A DNA stretch of 64,000 nt from JAVBQL01 sp031549085 (GTDB lineage: Bacteria; Spirochaetota; GWE2-31-10; MWDO01): NCBI GenBank assembly GCA_031549085.1, contig JAVBQL010000013.1, forward strand, positions 124,001-188,000, in the 5' to 3' direction. The position numbers and the translations under genes are program-made. The notes beneath the pieces are model-generated. The model did no database searches, was not told the DNA's origin, and worked only from the letters and a program-made list of their open reading frames with translations. How positions within the stretch are numbered: the first letter of the stretch is position 1; the number at the start of each line of letters is the position of its first letter. Below, in pieces: positions 35,232-44,181 of this stretch.

Positions 35232-36053
35232 CTATATTTTTCTAAGCAAAAAGGCTGCCCTATCACCAAGAGAGAATTTTTTCGCTAAAAAATCAAAAAG
35301 CCTTTTAAATGTAGGAGCTATCATGCCTGAAGTAAAACCGCTTCCAAAGCGCCTCATTTTGATAATTTTAAGATTATATTTTTTGAATAAAATTTTTATA
35401 CCCTTAAGAGTTGGAATATTAAGGTGCTCATTTGGCATTAAAAAGCGCCATCTTTCGCTAAAAAAGCCACTGACAAGACCAGCAAGCGGAACTTCAATAA
35501 TAATAACCGAATCATCCCTTATTACCCTAACAATATTATTTAGCACCTCATCTATACCTGTGTGCTCAAGCACATGAAAAAGATACAAATTATCAACAGA
35601 ACCATTCTCTATTACTGACAGATCTCCATGCTGAAGTTTTACCCCATCAATATTGATACTCTCTATCAATGTCTTTGATATATCAAGCCCTGTTATATCT
35701 TTTGCACCTCTCTCTTTTAGGTAGTATAAAAATTCTCCATTTGCTGAACCAAGCTCAACACTGTTTTTTACCTGAAGCCTCTCAAATGGAAAAGAGATAT
35801 CTTTAAGCGTCTGCTCTCTCTCTTTAAAAAATTGCTCTCTATGTCCCCTTGTCAAGTAGCCCGGGTTCATCTTCTGCTTTATCTCATAGTAGTTGTTATA
35901 ATAACTCTCAATCTCACTGCTTGTTGGAATAGGATACTGATATATAGAACCACATTTTCTACATATATAATAGCTATATATATTGCTATCTATTTTTGAT
36001 TTTACCCTTAAAACTTTTCTATTTTTATCAGAGCCACAAAATTTACAAATCAT
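35232..36053 (-). CDS. Class I SAM methyltransferase with N-terminal zinc ribbon
   Basis: A 273-residue protein. The N-terminus has CKFCG and, 25 residues later, CRKCG, a likely four-Cys zinc site. A Methyltransf_11/23-type Rossmann domain follows (VELGSANGEFLYYL motif I, GLDISKTLIE, then LYLFHVLEHTGID, the post-motif typical of polysaccharide-linked methyltransferases). The plan resembles methyltransferases in sugar or surface polymer modification, but the substrate is unknown. AAGG precedes the ATG. Confidence 0.82.
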   Translation of the reverse strand: MICKFCGSDKNRKVLRVKSKIDSNIYSYYICRKCGSIYQYPIPTSSEIESYYNNYYEIKQKMNPGYLTRGHREQFFKEREQTLKDISFPFERLQVKNSVELGSANGEFLYYLKERGAKDITGLDISKTLIESINIDGVKLQHGDLSVIENGSVDNLYLFHVLEHTGIDEVLNNIVRVIRDDSVIIIEVPLAGLVSGFFSERWRFLMPNEHLNIPTLKGIKILFKKYNLKIIKMRRFGSGFTSGMIAPTFKRLFDFLAKKFSLGDRAAFLLRKI

Positions 36054-36147
36054 ATTTTTTTTTACCTTAATTTGGGACTATTTTATTTACAGTTAAAAAA
36101 CCTTTATAATTAAAAGTAAGCTCCTTGTCAAAATATTTAATAATTCT

Positions 36148-36176
36148 TTGACTTTTTTAAAGCTTTTAGCTATAAA
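36148..36176 (+). promoter_or_regulatory. Promoter placing +1 at the start codon
   Basis: TTGACT (36148-36153), 17-base spacer, TATAAA (36171-36176). The expected +1 near 36183 is only about three bases before the ATG at 36186. Confidence 0.6.
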
Positions 36177-36185
36177 AAATAGGCT

Positions 36186-36716
36186 ATGAGAAAAAAAATT
36201 GTTATTATCCTGCTTTTGCTAATGCTTCCTCTATCCACCTATCCTAATAACAAGATTTTCTTAATAGATGGAAGCAACATATATATAAAAATATTCTTTT
36301 TCTACTTTCCATTAACAAAAAAGATCAGATCATTTTTTCAGGAGTCAGATAACAAATTGAACCTTGAACTTGAAATGAAAAAAAATGACCTAATAAGTGA
36401 GCCAAGAACCCCCTCAATATTTGATGGAGATCTTACAATAAGGGTTCAAGATATCCCGCTTGATTTCAATGGTATTGCAAACCTTCCAATAGTTGTAAGA
36501 CACAATAAGAAAGTCAGCTTTAAAAATGTTGAATTTACAATCTTCAGAAGAGATAAAATTCTTATTCTCTATGGACGGCTTGATGACCTAAAGATAAATG
36601 AACTCTCAAGCAATGACTATTTTCGAAATAGGTTCAAGTGGAAATATCCACTCTACTTTGATTTAAGAATTGAAATTGATAGAGAGACACCTATCACAGA
36701 GCTTGAAATTAATTAA
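36186..36716 (+). CDS. Hypothetical exported protein
   Basis: A 176-residue protein with signal peptide (MRKKIVIILLLLMLPLSTYPN). The mature part is beta-rich and charged (LTIRVQDIPLDFNGIANLPI, VSFKNVEFTIFRRDKILILY). I do not recognise a family. There is no convincing ribosome site, and the promoter is immediately upstream, so the mRNA may be leaderless. ogt follows 35 bases later. Confidence 0.6.
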   Translation: MRKKIVIILLLLMLPLSTYPNNKIFLIDGSNIYIKIFFFYFPLTKKIRSFFQESDNKLNLELEMKKNDLISEPRTPSIFDGDLTIRVQDIPLDFNGIANLPIVVRHNKKVSFKNVEFTIFRRDKILILYGRLDDLKINELSSNDYFRNRFKWKYPLYFDLRIEIDRETPITELEIN

Positions 36717-36751
36717 AAATAGTATTAAATAGTATTTTTGGAGTTTTTCTA

Positions 36752-37222
36752 ATGAACTTATCTATCTACTATTATGAATCACCTGTTGGCATTTTTAAGC
36801 TTGAAGCTGATAATAGCTCTCTGCAGAGCATACTATTTATGAATACAAATAAAAAACTTGCATCTGGCAATACAAATTGGGTTATTGAGAGGACAATAGA
36901 GGAGCTTGACGCCTACTTTAGAGGAGACTTAAAAAAATTCTCAATACCTATAACTATAAGGGGCTCTGAGTTTGAGAGTGCCATATATAGAGAACTTGCA
37001 AAGGTTCCATACGGGGAGACCTGCTCCTATAAAGATCTTGCTGTAAGAGTTGGAAGGGAGAGAGCCTATCGAGCTGTTGGAACTGCTGTTGGAAAAAATC
37101 GGTTCGCTTTAATAGTCCCATGTCATAGGGTAATATCAAGTAATAGTAAATTGGGTGGATATGGAACAGTAGGGCTTGAGATAAAGCTCTGGCTATTAAA
37201 CCTTGAAGGAGTATCAAGATGA
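36752..37222 (+). CDS. ogt: Methylated-DNA--protein-cysteine methyltransferase
   Basis: A 156-residue suicide repair protein for O6-alkylguanine. C-terminal domain: FESAIYRELAKVPYGETCSY, then YRAVGTAVGKNRFALIVPCH with the acceptor Cys in PCHRVI, and GGYGTVGLEIKLWLLNLEG. The N-terminal domain is the short Ogt type without regulatory Ada Cys. Its last codon overlaps the next ATG (ATGA), showing coupled translation. Confidence 0.93.
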   Translation: MNLSIYYYESPVGIFKLEADNSSLQSILFMNTNKKLASGNTNWVIERTIEELDAYFRGDLKKFSIPITIRGSEFESAIYRELAKVPYGETCSYKDLAVRVGRERAYRAVGTAVGKNRFALIVPCHRVISSNSKLGGYGTVGLEIKLWLLNLEGVSR

Positions 37223-37833
37223 TTGGAAATTTTGAATCTTATTGTGAAAAATTGGGGGCAAATACTACCGAATGCGGTGGGGGCTCTGCTACAGGGGTAG
37301 TGCTCGCTCTCTCTGTATCATGTTTTGAAAAGGCTTTCGCTTTTTCTGAGAAAATTGGTGATATAGAGCTATCCAAAAAAATTAGAGAGCTAAAAAACAA
37401 TGCTATAAAGTTAGCTGAAGATGACTCTATATACTTCGCAAGGTGGCAGAAGGCTAGAAAACTCCCTAAAGGAAGTGAGGCTGAAAGAAAAGTAAGAGAT
37501 GAAGAGGTTAAGAAATATAGCGAGCTCTCTGCGATTGTCCCTCTGGAGTGTGCAAACCAAGCTTTAGTCCTATTAGAAATGATTGAAAAATTTATTGCTG
37601 ATTGTCCTTTTCTCTTAATAAGCGATCTAGGCATTGCCCTAACATTTATAGAGGCAGTATTTAGATCAAGCAAGCTTAATATGCTAATCAATATAAAGTA
37701 TATAAAAGATGAAGAGGTAAAAAATAAATTAAATCACTTTCTGCTCTCAAACGAGAAGGAGTTCTATCAAAGAGCAAGCACCCTTCAAATTGAGATAGAG
37801 AAACAAATTATGGAGTTCAATTCTAAAAAGTAG
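37219..37833 (+). CDS. Cyclodeaminase-family protein (FTCD_C/FchA-like)
   Basis: A 204-residue all-helical protein of the methenyltetrahydrofolate cyclodeaminase family: the N-terminal Gly-rich motif CGGGSATGVVLALSVS, a central LAEDDSIYFARWQKARKLPK helix, a 'VPLECANQALVLLE' helix and the C-terminal ISDLGIALTFIEAVFR and NIKYIKDEEV segments. It would convert 5-formiminotetrahydrofolate to 5,10-methenyl-THF and ammonia. The start codon overlaps the ogt stop by four bases. Whether the enzyme is active cannot be judged here. Confidence 0.82.
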   Translation: MIGNFESYCEKLGANTTECGGGSATGVVLALSVSCFEKAFAFSEKIGDIELSKKIRELKNNAIKLAEDDSIYFARWQKARKLPKGSEAERKVRDEEVKKYSELSAIVPLECANQALVLLEMIEKFIADCPFLLISDLGIALTFIEAVFRSSKLNMLINIKYIKDEEVKNKLNHFLLSNEKEFYQRASTLQIEIEKQIMEFNSKK

Positions 37834-37884
37834 ACTAGATTACTTGCTAACTAAAAAATCAAACAGACAACATTTCTACTGCAA

Positions 37885-37960
37885 AAAATATTCATCAGAA
37901 AGGACGTGGCACGCAAAAAATAAAAAAAATCAAAAAGGAGGTGGGATCTAAAAAAATAAA
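37885..37960 (+). repeat. Two tandem R1 right ends
   Basis: AATATTCATCAGAAAGGACG with TGGCACGC, then ATCAAAAAGGAGGTGGGATC with TAAAAAAA: the same composite end as at 2945-2995. Confidence 0.7.
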
Positions 37961-38192
37961 AAAAGAGTTAAACTCTCTATAAACTTTTCCTTTAAATATC
38001 TACCCTAACCAATCAAGCTTTGCTTTATCCTAACTCATTGCACTCATCAACAACAGTGCTATTTTCCCCCCACTATCTATATGAAGATAGTAGCTCTTTC
38101 CCACTAATTGAGGGAGATAAATGTAAATATTTTGATGAAAAGAGAGTGTAATTTAGATAAAATAATATATATTGAATATAATTAAATTATTC

Positions 38193-38220
38193 TTGACTTT
38201 TTTTGATGTTTTGCTTTAAT
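38193..38220 (+). promoter_or_regulatory. Promoter of the WG-repeat gene
   Basis: TTGACT (38193-38198), 16-base spacer, TTTAAT (38215-38220), about 38 bases before the ATG. Confidence 0.5.
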
Positions 38221-38257
38221 CTAGAGAGATATTTACAACAAAGGGGAGTTTTTTTTT

Positions 38258-39037
38258 ATGTTTAAAAAATATTTTTTTATTTTAATTATTTTTACTTTTG
38301 CTTTTTACTTTGCAAATGGAGAGGAGCAGATAAAGCTATTTAAAGGTTCAAATGGCAAATATGGCTATATGGATGAGATGGGCAACACAATAGTACCTTT
38401 CAAATATGATGAGGTTAAGGGATTTCATGAAGGGTTAGCAATAGTTAAGATTGGCGATAAGTGGGGCTTTATTGACAAGACGGGCAGAGAGGTAATACCT
38501 GTAAAATATGATTTTGCTAATAATTTTAGTGATGGGTTAGGTTCTGTTGGCCTTGATGGAAAGGGAAGCTTTATTGATAAGAGAGGCAAAGAGGTAATTT
38601 CTATAAAATATTATAATGTTCAGAAGTTTAGTGAGGGACTAGCTGCTGTTAGACTTGATAAGGATGGCAAGTGGGGCTTTATTGATAAGAAAGATCTATT
38701 GGTAATACCTTATAAATATGATCATGCTCTCTGGTTCGGTGAAGGGCTGGCAGCTGTTCAACTTAATAATAAGTGGGGCTATATTGATAAGAGTGGCCTA
38801 TTGGTAGTGCCCTTTAAGTATGATATTACTTATAATTTTAGTGAGGGGCTGGCTGAAGTTAAGCTTAATGGCAAGTGGGGTTTTATTGATAAGAGCGGTA
38901 AAGAGGTAATACCTTTTAAGTATGATTATACATCTAGCTTTGAAAAAGGGGTCGCAAGTGTCAAACTTAATGGTGAATATTTCTATATTGATAAAAAAGG
39001 AAATAAAGTTGACGAGAACGGTAAGAGAATCAAGTAG
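38258..39037 (+). CDS. Exported WG-repeat protein (6-7 repeats)
   Basis: A 259-residue protein: signal peptide (MFKKYFFILIIFTFAFYFANG) and six complete WG repeats plus a cap. Typical unit: KWGFIDKTGREVIPVKYD followed by FSDGLGSVGL. The last unit (NGEYFYIDKKGNKVDENG) matches the end of the TPR/WG protein at 25218. WG repeats are thought to bind ligands on the cell surface or in the periplasm, but no function is proven. AAAGGGGAG precedes the ATG. Confidence 0.88.
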   Translation: MFKKYFFILIIFTFAFYFANGEEQIKLFKGSNGKYGYMDEMGNTIVPFKYDEVKGFHEGLAIVKIGDKWGFIDKTGREVIPVKYDFANNFSDGLGSVGLDGKGSFIDKRGKEVISIKYYNVQKFSEGLAAVRLDKDGKWGFIDKKDLLVIPYKYDHALWFGEGLAAVQLNNKWGYIDKSGLLVVPFKYDITYNFSEGLAEVKLNGKWGFIDKSGKEVIPFKYDYTSSFEKGVASVKLNGEYFYIDKKGNKVDENGKRIK

Positions 39038-39084
39038 ATTATGGTTGTGGTACTCAATTTTAGCCATCACAAAATCAGAAAGAT

Positions 39085-39133
39085 GATATTTATCTTATAA
39101 AAAATATCTATTAAAAAGGACGTGGCACGCAAA
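39085..39133 (+). repeat. R1 right-end copy
   Basis: ATATTTATCTTATAAAAAAT, then ATCTATTAAAAAGGACGTGG with CACGC; adjacent to the terminator hairpin. Confidence 0.7.
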
Positions 39134-39137
39134 AATA

Positions 39138-39178
39138 GATCCCCCTCTTGTTATTATATAACAGCAGGGGGATCTTTT
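39138..39178. terminator. Bidirectional terminator (WG gene / cheW)
   Basis: GATCCCCC (39138-39145) pairs with GGGGGATC (39167-39174), with inner GTTAT/ATAAC. T-rich sequence follows on both strands. Confidence 0.8.
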
Positions 39179-39204
39179 AATTTAAAAAATAGGTTTTTTA
39201 AATT

Positions 39205-39699
39205 TTACTTCATTAAAGATTCTTGTGCCTTAAAATCGCTTGGAAGATCTATTTGGGACATTATCTTATCAATGTCCAAAATAAGAACAAATCCATTATC
39301 AAGAGAGGCAACATTAAGAAGATATTCAGATTTTAATCTTGAACCATATTTAGGCGGCGGCTCCAATCTGTCCTCTTTTATTTCTAAGACATCTTGAACT
39401 CCATCAACAATAAGTCCAATCTTTGTAAGCTCTCCATCAAGTTCAGGCTCTACTATGATAATGCTGCAAGCATCTTTATCCTTATTCTCATTTTTCACAC
39501 CAAAGAATCTTTGCTGCAAATCGATAATAGGAACAACAGAACCTCTCATATTGATAACACCATCTACAAAATCTGGTGCTTCTGGAACAGGAGTTACACT
39601 ATCATACTCAACAATCTCTTTGGTCTTTAATACATCAACTCCAAACCTTGTATCCCCTAGTCTAAAAGTAACAAATTTGTTTATACTACTACTTTTCAC
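39205..39699 (-). CDS. cheW: Chemotaxis coupling protein CheW
   Basis: A 164-residue CheW: VTFRLGDTRFGVDVLKTKEI, VTPVPEAPDFVDGVINMRGS, VVPIIDLQQRFF and a C-terminal NGFVLILDIDKIM. It links chemoreceptors such as the 7.4-kb one to CheA. AGGAGG precedes the GTG start; the promoter lies about 65 bases upstream. No other che genes are in the window. Confidence 0.95.
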   Translation of the reverse strand: MKSSSINKFVTFRLGDTRFGVDVLKTKEIVEYDSVTPVPEAPDFVDGVINMRGSVVPIIDLQQRFFGVKNENKDKDACSIIIVEPELDGELTKIGLIVDGVQDVLEIKEDRLEPPPKYGSRLKSEYLLNVASLDNGFVLILDIDKIMSQIDLPSDFKAQESLMK

Positions 39700-39759
39700 G
39701 GTACAACTACCTCCTAAAAATATATATACAAATAAAATTATAGATAAATATTTATCTTA

Positions 39760-39788
39760 ATTATAGATATAATATGCGACAAAGTCTA
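39760..39788 (-). promoter_or_regulatory. Promoter of cheW
   Basis: On the minus strand TAGACT (39788-39783), 17-base spacer, TATAAT (39765-39760), about 60 bases before the GTG. Confidence 0.55.
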
Positions 39789-39898
39789 CTATTATATCGA
39801 CTTTTTTAAATAAAATAATTATTTAAAAAAAATTATATATCTTATTATACCATAAATAAAGATTTATAGTAATAAAATAATAGCAAAAAAATATTTAT

Positions 39899-39927
39899 TT
39901 GACAAATAATTATGGTTCTGATAATGT
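39899..39927 (+). promoter_or_regulatory. Promoter of the sugar transferase gene
   Basis: TTGACA (39899-39904), 17-base spacer, TAATGT (39922-39927). The leader to the start codon would be about 150 nt; the rest of the 387-base gap is AT-rich and shows nothing else I can name. Confidence 0.5.
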
Positions 39928-40086
39928 TTTTCTTATAACTTTCTTTGATATTACACAATACACAGACTACAGCTATGCAATAAAACATTTTTTAGTAGCT
40001 GTTTTTTTTGTCTTAACCTGTTAAATTTATCTTTTAATATATTTAAGCAAAAAATATTATTAAGTATTTACGGAGGAGTATAGAGA

Positions 40087-41505
40087 TTGCTTAAACAGCA
40101 TAGCAATATATTTTCATTAGTATTTGTAACAGTGGATTTTCTTATCCTAACATTCTCATACCCGCTGGCAAGATTTTTAGTTTATCAAAGAAGCGAACCA
40201 ACTTTTATTTTTCTTGAGGAAGGAAAAAATCTAACAGAAATAGTAATACTTCGTGTAATAATATTTATATTTTTTCTGTTGTTAGAAAAATTTGAATTCT
40301 CCTCAACCTTCAGAATGAGAAGCATCCCAAAGATTGTAACAAATATTCTAAAATTTGAATTGATACTTCTTGCAAGTTTTTATCTATTAAAACTGTTTGG
40401 CATATATGACTACAATGAAAAAACAGTATTTTACTACGTAATAATAACAACACTATTTTTTCTCACAGAGAGAATCATAATAAAACTTGCACTAAACTTT
40501 ATAAGAAAGAGGGGATACAACTACAGAAACTATCTGATTATAGGTGCTGGGAAGCTTGGAATAGATTTTTATGAGACTGTAACAGAGAGATATGAGCTTG
40601 GTATAAAAATTATAGGGTTTCTTGAAGATGACACAAACCCAAAAGATATTGACAATATAAGACACTACAAAAAAATAAAAGAGATGATATTGGCAGAGAC
40701 AAGTCAGATAGAAAACGTATTAAAGAGTATGTCAATCGATAATGTGATCGTGACACTTCCACTAACAGCAGAGAGGCAGATAATAGAAATAACAAATACC
40801 TGTGAAAAATATGGAATAAAGGCTGAACTTATCCCAGACTATAGAAAAATTGTCTCATCAAATCCATCATTTAGAATAATAGAAGATTTTCCACTGATAG
40901 GGATCAGAAACGTCCCTCTTGAAAATATGTTCAATAGACTTATAAAAAGAATGTTTGACCTAATCATAGCAATACCTGGAATTATAATCTTGACACCTTT
41001 TTTTCTTATCATAATGGTCATAATAAAGCTTACATCAAAAGGACCTGTCTTCTTTAAACAGAAGAGAACAGGTTTTCAACAGAAAGAATTTAAGATAATA
41101 AAGTTTAGAACAATGAAGGTTAACAGTGAGGCTGACTCTCTGCAGGCGACAAAAGATGACCCTAGAAAAACAAAATTTGGTGAATTTTTAAGAAGAACAA
41201 ATATTGATGAGCTTCCACAAATTATCAATGTAATAAAGGGTGAGATGTCAATTGTTGGACCTCGTCCCCATATGATTGCACATACAGACGAATTTTATAA
41301 AAAATATGATAAATATATGGTTCGTCACTGGGTAAAGCCAGGCATCACCGGTCTTGCACAGGTTAATGGCTGGAGGGGCAACTCTGATATTGGAATAAGA
41401 GTAAAATATGATATTAAATATATAGAAAACTGGTCAATATGGCTTGATATTAAGATAGTGTTTTTGACATTTTTTGGAAAAAAGACAAAAAGAAATGCTG
41501 TATAA
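40087..41505 (+). CDS. Polyprenyl-phosphate sugar-1-phosphate transferase
   Basis: A 472-residue membrane enzyme starting a lipid-linked glycan (WbaP/WcaJ family). Four N-terminal membrane helices, a CoA_binding_3-like Rossmann region (IIGAGKLGIDFYETV) and the conserved C-terminal bacterial sugar transferase domain: GPVFFKQKRTGFQQKEFKII, KFRTM, RRTNIDELPQ, VGPRP and KPGITGLAQVNGWRG. It transfers a sugar-1-phosphate to undecaprenyl phosphate at the inner membrane. The start is TTG with GGAGGAG well spaced. Sugar specificity (glucose or galactose) is not decidable. No glycan cluster is adjacent. Confidence 0.92.
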   Translation: MLKQHSNIFSLVFVTVDFLILTFSYPLARFLVYQRSEPTFIFLEEGKNLTEIVILRVIIFIFFLLLEKFEFSSTFRMRSIPKIVTNILKFELILLASFYLLKLFGIYDYNEKTVFYYVIITTLFFLTERIIIKLALNFIRKRGYNYRNYLIIGAGKLGIDFYETVTERYELGIKIIGFLEDDTNPKDIDNIRHYKKIKEMILAETSQIENVLKSMSIDNVIVTLPLTAERQIIEITNTCEKYGIKAELIPDYRKIVSSNPSFRIIEDFPLIGIRNVPLENMFNRLIKRMFDLIIAIPGIIILTPFFLIIMVIIKLTSKGPVFFKQKRTGFQQKEFKIIKFRTMKVNSEADSLQATKDDPRKTKFGEFLRRTNIDELPQIINVIKGEMSIVGPRPHMIAHTDEFYKKYDKYMVRHWVKPGITGLAQVNGWRGNSDIGIRVKYDIKYIENWSIWLDIKIVFLTFFGKKTKRNAV

Positions 41506-41554
41506 AAATTAAGATAGTGATAAGCCGTTTTATAGATTGCTCCTAAATATGTAG
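41505..41554. repeat. Direct repeat flanking the 41558 gene (left copy)
   Basis: AAAATTAAGATAGTGATAAG followed by the region to GCTCCTAAA aligns with 42603-42653 with a few mismatches and one single-base gap. The copy begins exactly at the stop codon of the sugar transferase. Confidence 0.6.
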
Positions 41555-41557
41555 ATA

Positions 41558-42631
41558 CTAATAATCAACGAATCTTCCATTATACATATCTCTAAATTCT
41601 TGTTTTGCTTGAATCGCCTCTGGTGAATTATAATTACTATGTGCCAAATCCCACCTTACCCAACGCTTGTGAAGAATTTCTCTATACTCGCTACTGATCA
41701 TATCATAATATCTATCTGATATCTCCATATTTTTATAATAGCTCTTTGGTATGATAACATTTCCTTGAGATTCCTCTTCAGCAGGAATAATACAACCAGT
41801 ATCTTCTCCAATAAGACCTAAGTGTTTCAAAGTCGCTCGATTAAGACCTTTAGATGCCCTTTCACGATACAAAACTCGTATATTATGCAAAAAGATATCC
41901 TTTGCATATTTATCTTTATAGTACTTTAGCAAGTATCTTTTCTTAGGCCACTCTTTACCCGTAACGCTTTCAAGCTCCTCATTTGTTGGTTTGTGGTCAT
42001 AGATTGTCTCATAGGAGCTAATCTCACTATTATCAAGTTTATCAATAGTTGAAGGAAGGATAATATAACCAAAAGCCAGCCTCAATGATATCTTAGTTTC
42101 TGGAAAATATTCCAAGATGATTTGGGGTATTCTTATTTCACCCTGATCAATAAAGAGAAGAGTCTCCCGCAAGCCAGCATAAATTTTATTCCAATACTCA
42201 TCAGACTTTTTATTGTCCAAACGAAACTTATATAGAAGTGAAAGGTGATAGTAGGCAACATCTTGAGAGTACCAATAATTATACTCTTTTTCATTCTCAT
42301 AATGATCTCCAACAATGCTAGAGAGCTCACTCTCTGTGGGTTTAAGATTTAGTGTAAATATTGTCTCTATGCTATCCTTAGACATATTCTCCAAGTACCT
42401 TTCGTCTCTCTTTTTCCCTTTTCGCCACTCATAGCTTATTTTTTCTCCATAATAACTAGCACTATTTACACTATCCATTGTTCCCATATATATTCTATAT
42501 AAATCGTAATAGATGGCATTTATGTCTATCGCTTTCATTCTACTGATATCTATATTCTGTTTTTTTGTCTCTTTGCCATTAAAAATAGTTGTTGTTAATA
42601 TTAAAATTAAGATAGTGATGAGAGGTCTCAT
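41558..42631 (-). CDS. Hypothetical secreted protein
   Basis: A 357-residue protein with signal peptide (MRPLITILILILTTTIFNG). The mature part is soluble, Tyr- and charge-rich, with regular helices (SYEWRKGKKRDERYLENM; YYHLSLLYKFRLDNKKSDEY) and two similar segments 'LKPTESELSSIVGD' and 'HKPTNEELESVTGK', which may mark two related halves. No family recognised. AGGAGC precedes the ATG. The next minus-strand gene ends 71 bases upstream, so they may be cotranscribed. Confidence 0.62.
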   Translation of the reverse strand: MRPLITILILILTTTIFNGKETKKQNIDISRMKAIDINAIYYDLYRIYMGTMDSVNSASYYGEKISYEWRKGKKRDERYLENMSKDSIETIFTLNLKPTESELSSIVGDHYENEKEYNYWYSQDVAYYHLSLLYKFRLDNKKSDEYWNKIYAGLRETLLFIDQGEIRIPQIILEYFPETKISLRLAFGYIILPSTIDKLDNSEISSYETIYDHKPTNEELESVTGKEWPKKRYLLKYYKDKYAKDIFLHNIRVLYRERASKGLNRATLKHLGLIGEDTGCIIPAEEESQGNVIIPKSYYKNMEISDRYYDMISSEYREILHKRWVRWDLAHSNYNSPEAIQAKQEFRDMYNGRFVDY

Positions 42632-42653
42632 AGATGCTCCTAAACAGAGAGAT
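42603..42653. repeat. Direct repeat flanking the 41558 gene (right copy)
   Basis: Contains the ribosome site and first codons of the 41558-42631 gene (AAAATTAAGATAGTGATGAG to GCTCCTAAA). The matching copy past the 3' end looks like the decayed start of a lost tandem duplicate. Confidence 0.6.
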
Positions 42654-42702
42654 GTTTAGAACAATTATAACATAAATAGTAAAGAATTAACGATAAGTTT
42701 TT

Positions 42703-44181
42703 TTATTGCGTTTTTTTCTCAAGTTCCTCCAAAGTGGTAAGATAAGTTTTTGTTATCTCTACCCCATTGCTTGAAATCTCTTTTTCAACCCTCTCAACTA
42801 CAATTATATTTTTTTTATTTTTCTCTTTCTCTTCATCTTTGTTTTTCTCTTCTTTCTCATCTTCGGTTTTTTTCCCAAAGTTATACAAGTATGTAAATTT
42901 TTTAGAAATTAATTTAACAATATCTTCATAGTCTTTTCTATCTTTATTTTTAAATTTCCAGCTATGTTCATGATAGAGCAGCTCCAGGCGTTTGCCAACC
43001 TTCTCTCCTATTTTTTCATCAAAAGTCTCATAATGAAGTACATATTTTATTTGATCAATTATATCGCATAGAAGTTCAGGATCCATTTGTGGAGAGGAAT
43101 TTTTATCATTAATAAGACTTCTCTCTCCTCCAGTAAGCCTATTAAATAAACTAAACTCCTCATAGAGTACTGGTATCTCTGCCCTAGTAAAAGAACTACT
43201 ATTTAGGATACCAAAGTACTCTGTGTCGTCATAGCCCGTCCCTCCATACATATTTGTCAAAACCCTTGACATCTCCAAACGGGCAACCATCTCATTCATA
43301 CTCTCATACAAAGCTCTCGCTTGACCGTCAGGCTTCTCCTTATCTGGCAGTATAAAATTCTTATTGTGCATAACATGCAGAGCGTGCTGATACTCATGAA
43401 ATAAGACACTGATATGTACAAGGTCATCTGGACCAAGCTTTCTTCTCTCAGAGAGCCTCTTTAAAGCAAGATAGATTTTAAAGTAGTGTCTAGGGTTAAA
43501 CTCAATCCTTATAGGAACAGTCTGTGTGGTTTGGGCAAAGACACTGCTTGCACGAAAATCTCCACCAACAACTACTTTCATAGATTTTAGGTCTTTAAAA
43601 TAGTCCCTAAAGGCACTGTTTGCTCTGTTGTAATAGTTGTTGGGTGATGGATTAAAGAGGACATCAAGAACTTTATTAAACTCTGCTGTCGCACTGGCAT
43701 TCTCTTCAGCAGACTGCTCCTGAAGCAGGCTTCTATCCCCTTTTGTATAGTCAGCCCTATTTTGATAACACCTCTTAATAATCACAAGTTTTGTTTTTAG
43801 CGGAACAAGCTTTGGGTCTCTAACATCTTCATAGCCCTCAACCCTAATTTTGCCACTTGAAATATCTCGATCTATCTCATCAAGTCTCTTATCAAGAAGC
43901 TCCAAATCATCAAAGTTAATCGCATTTTTATCCATCCCCTCGCCCAATAGGGTATCACAATACCCAGCAAACCGCACCCTATCATCAAAACTTTTCTCCT
44001 CCCACCTCTTGTCATAAAGAAAGGGAAACTTAGCTCCATGGCTATGAAACTTGCGCCAATAGACACTCTCTTCAAAATCTTTCCACTTACTAACAAAGTT
44101 GGGAGCGTACTTTATAAGCCCATTGTTTTCAAAAAGTTTATCAACTCTACTCAATAGACTCTCAACAGGATCTTTATTCAT
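42703..44181 (-). CDS. Putative zinc metallopeptidase (HExxH protein)
   Basis: About 492 residues from ATG 44181, chosen because GGAG lies nine bases upstream; an in-frame extension to 44271 adds a hydrophobic stretch without a ribosome site. The core has HEYQH at residues 262-266 in LFHEYQHALH, and NE at about 296-297 in SMNEMVARLE, a spacing like the third ligand of gluzincins. Before it lies 'TQTVPIRIEFNPRHYFKI'. The C-terminus is a Glu/Lys-rich coiled tail. No signal peptide, so probably cytoplasmic. The family is not identified; peptidase activity is an inference. Confidence 0.68.
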   Translation of the reverse strand: MNKDPVESLLSRVDKLFENNGLIKYAPNFVSKWKDFEESVYWRKFHSHGAKFPFLYDKRWEEKSFDDRVRFAGYCDTLLGEGMDKNAINFDDLELLDKRLDEIDRDISSGKIRVEGYEDVRDPKLVPLKTKLVIIKRCYQNRADYTKGDRSLLQEQSAEENASATAEFNKVLDVLFNPSPNNYYNRANSAFRDYFKDLKSMKVVVGGDFRASSVFAQTTQTVPIRIEFNPRHYFKIYLALKRLSERRKLGPDDLVHISVLFHEYQHALHVMHNKNFILPDKEKPDGQARALYESMNEMVARLEMSRVLTNMYGGTGYDDTEYFGILNSSSFTRAEIPVLYEEFSLFNRLTGGERSLINDKNSSPQMDPELLCDIIDQIKYVLHYETFDEKIGEKVGKRLELLYHEHSWKFKNKDRKDYEDIVKLISKKFTYLYNFGKKTEDEKEEKNKDEEKEKNKKNIIVVERVEKEISSNGVEITKTYLTTLEELEKKTQ

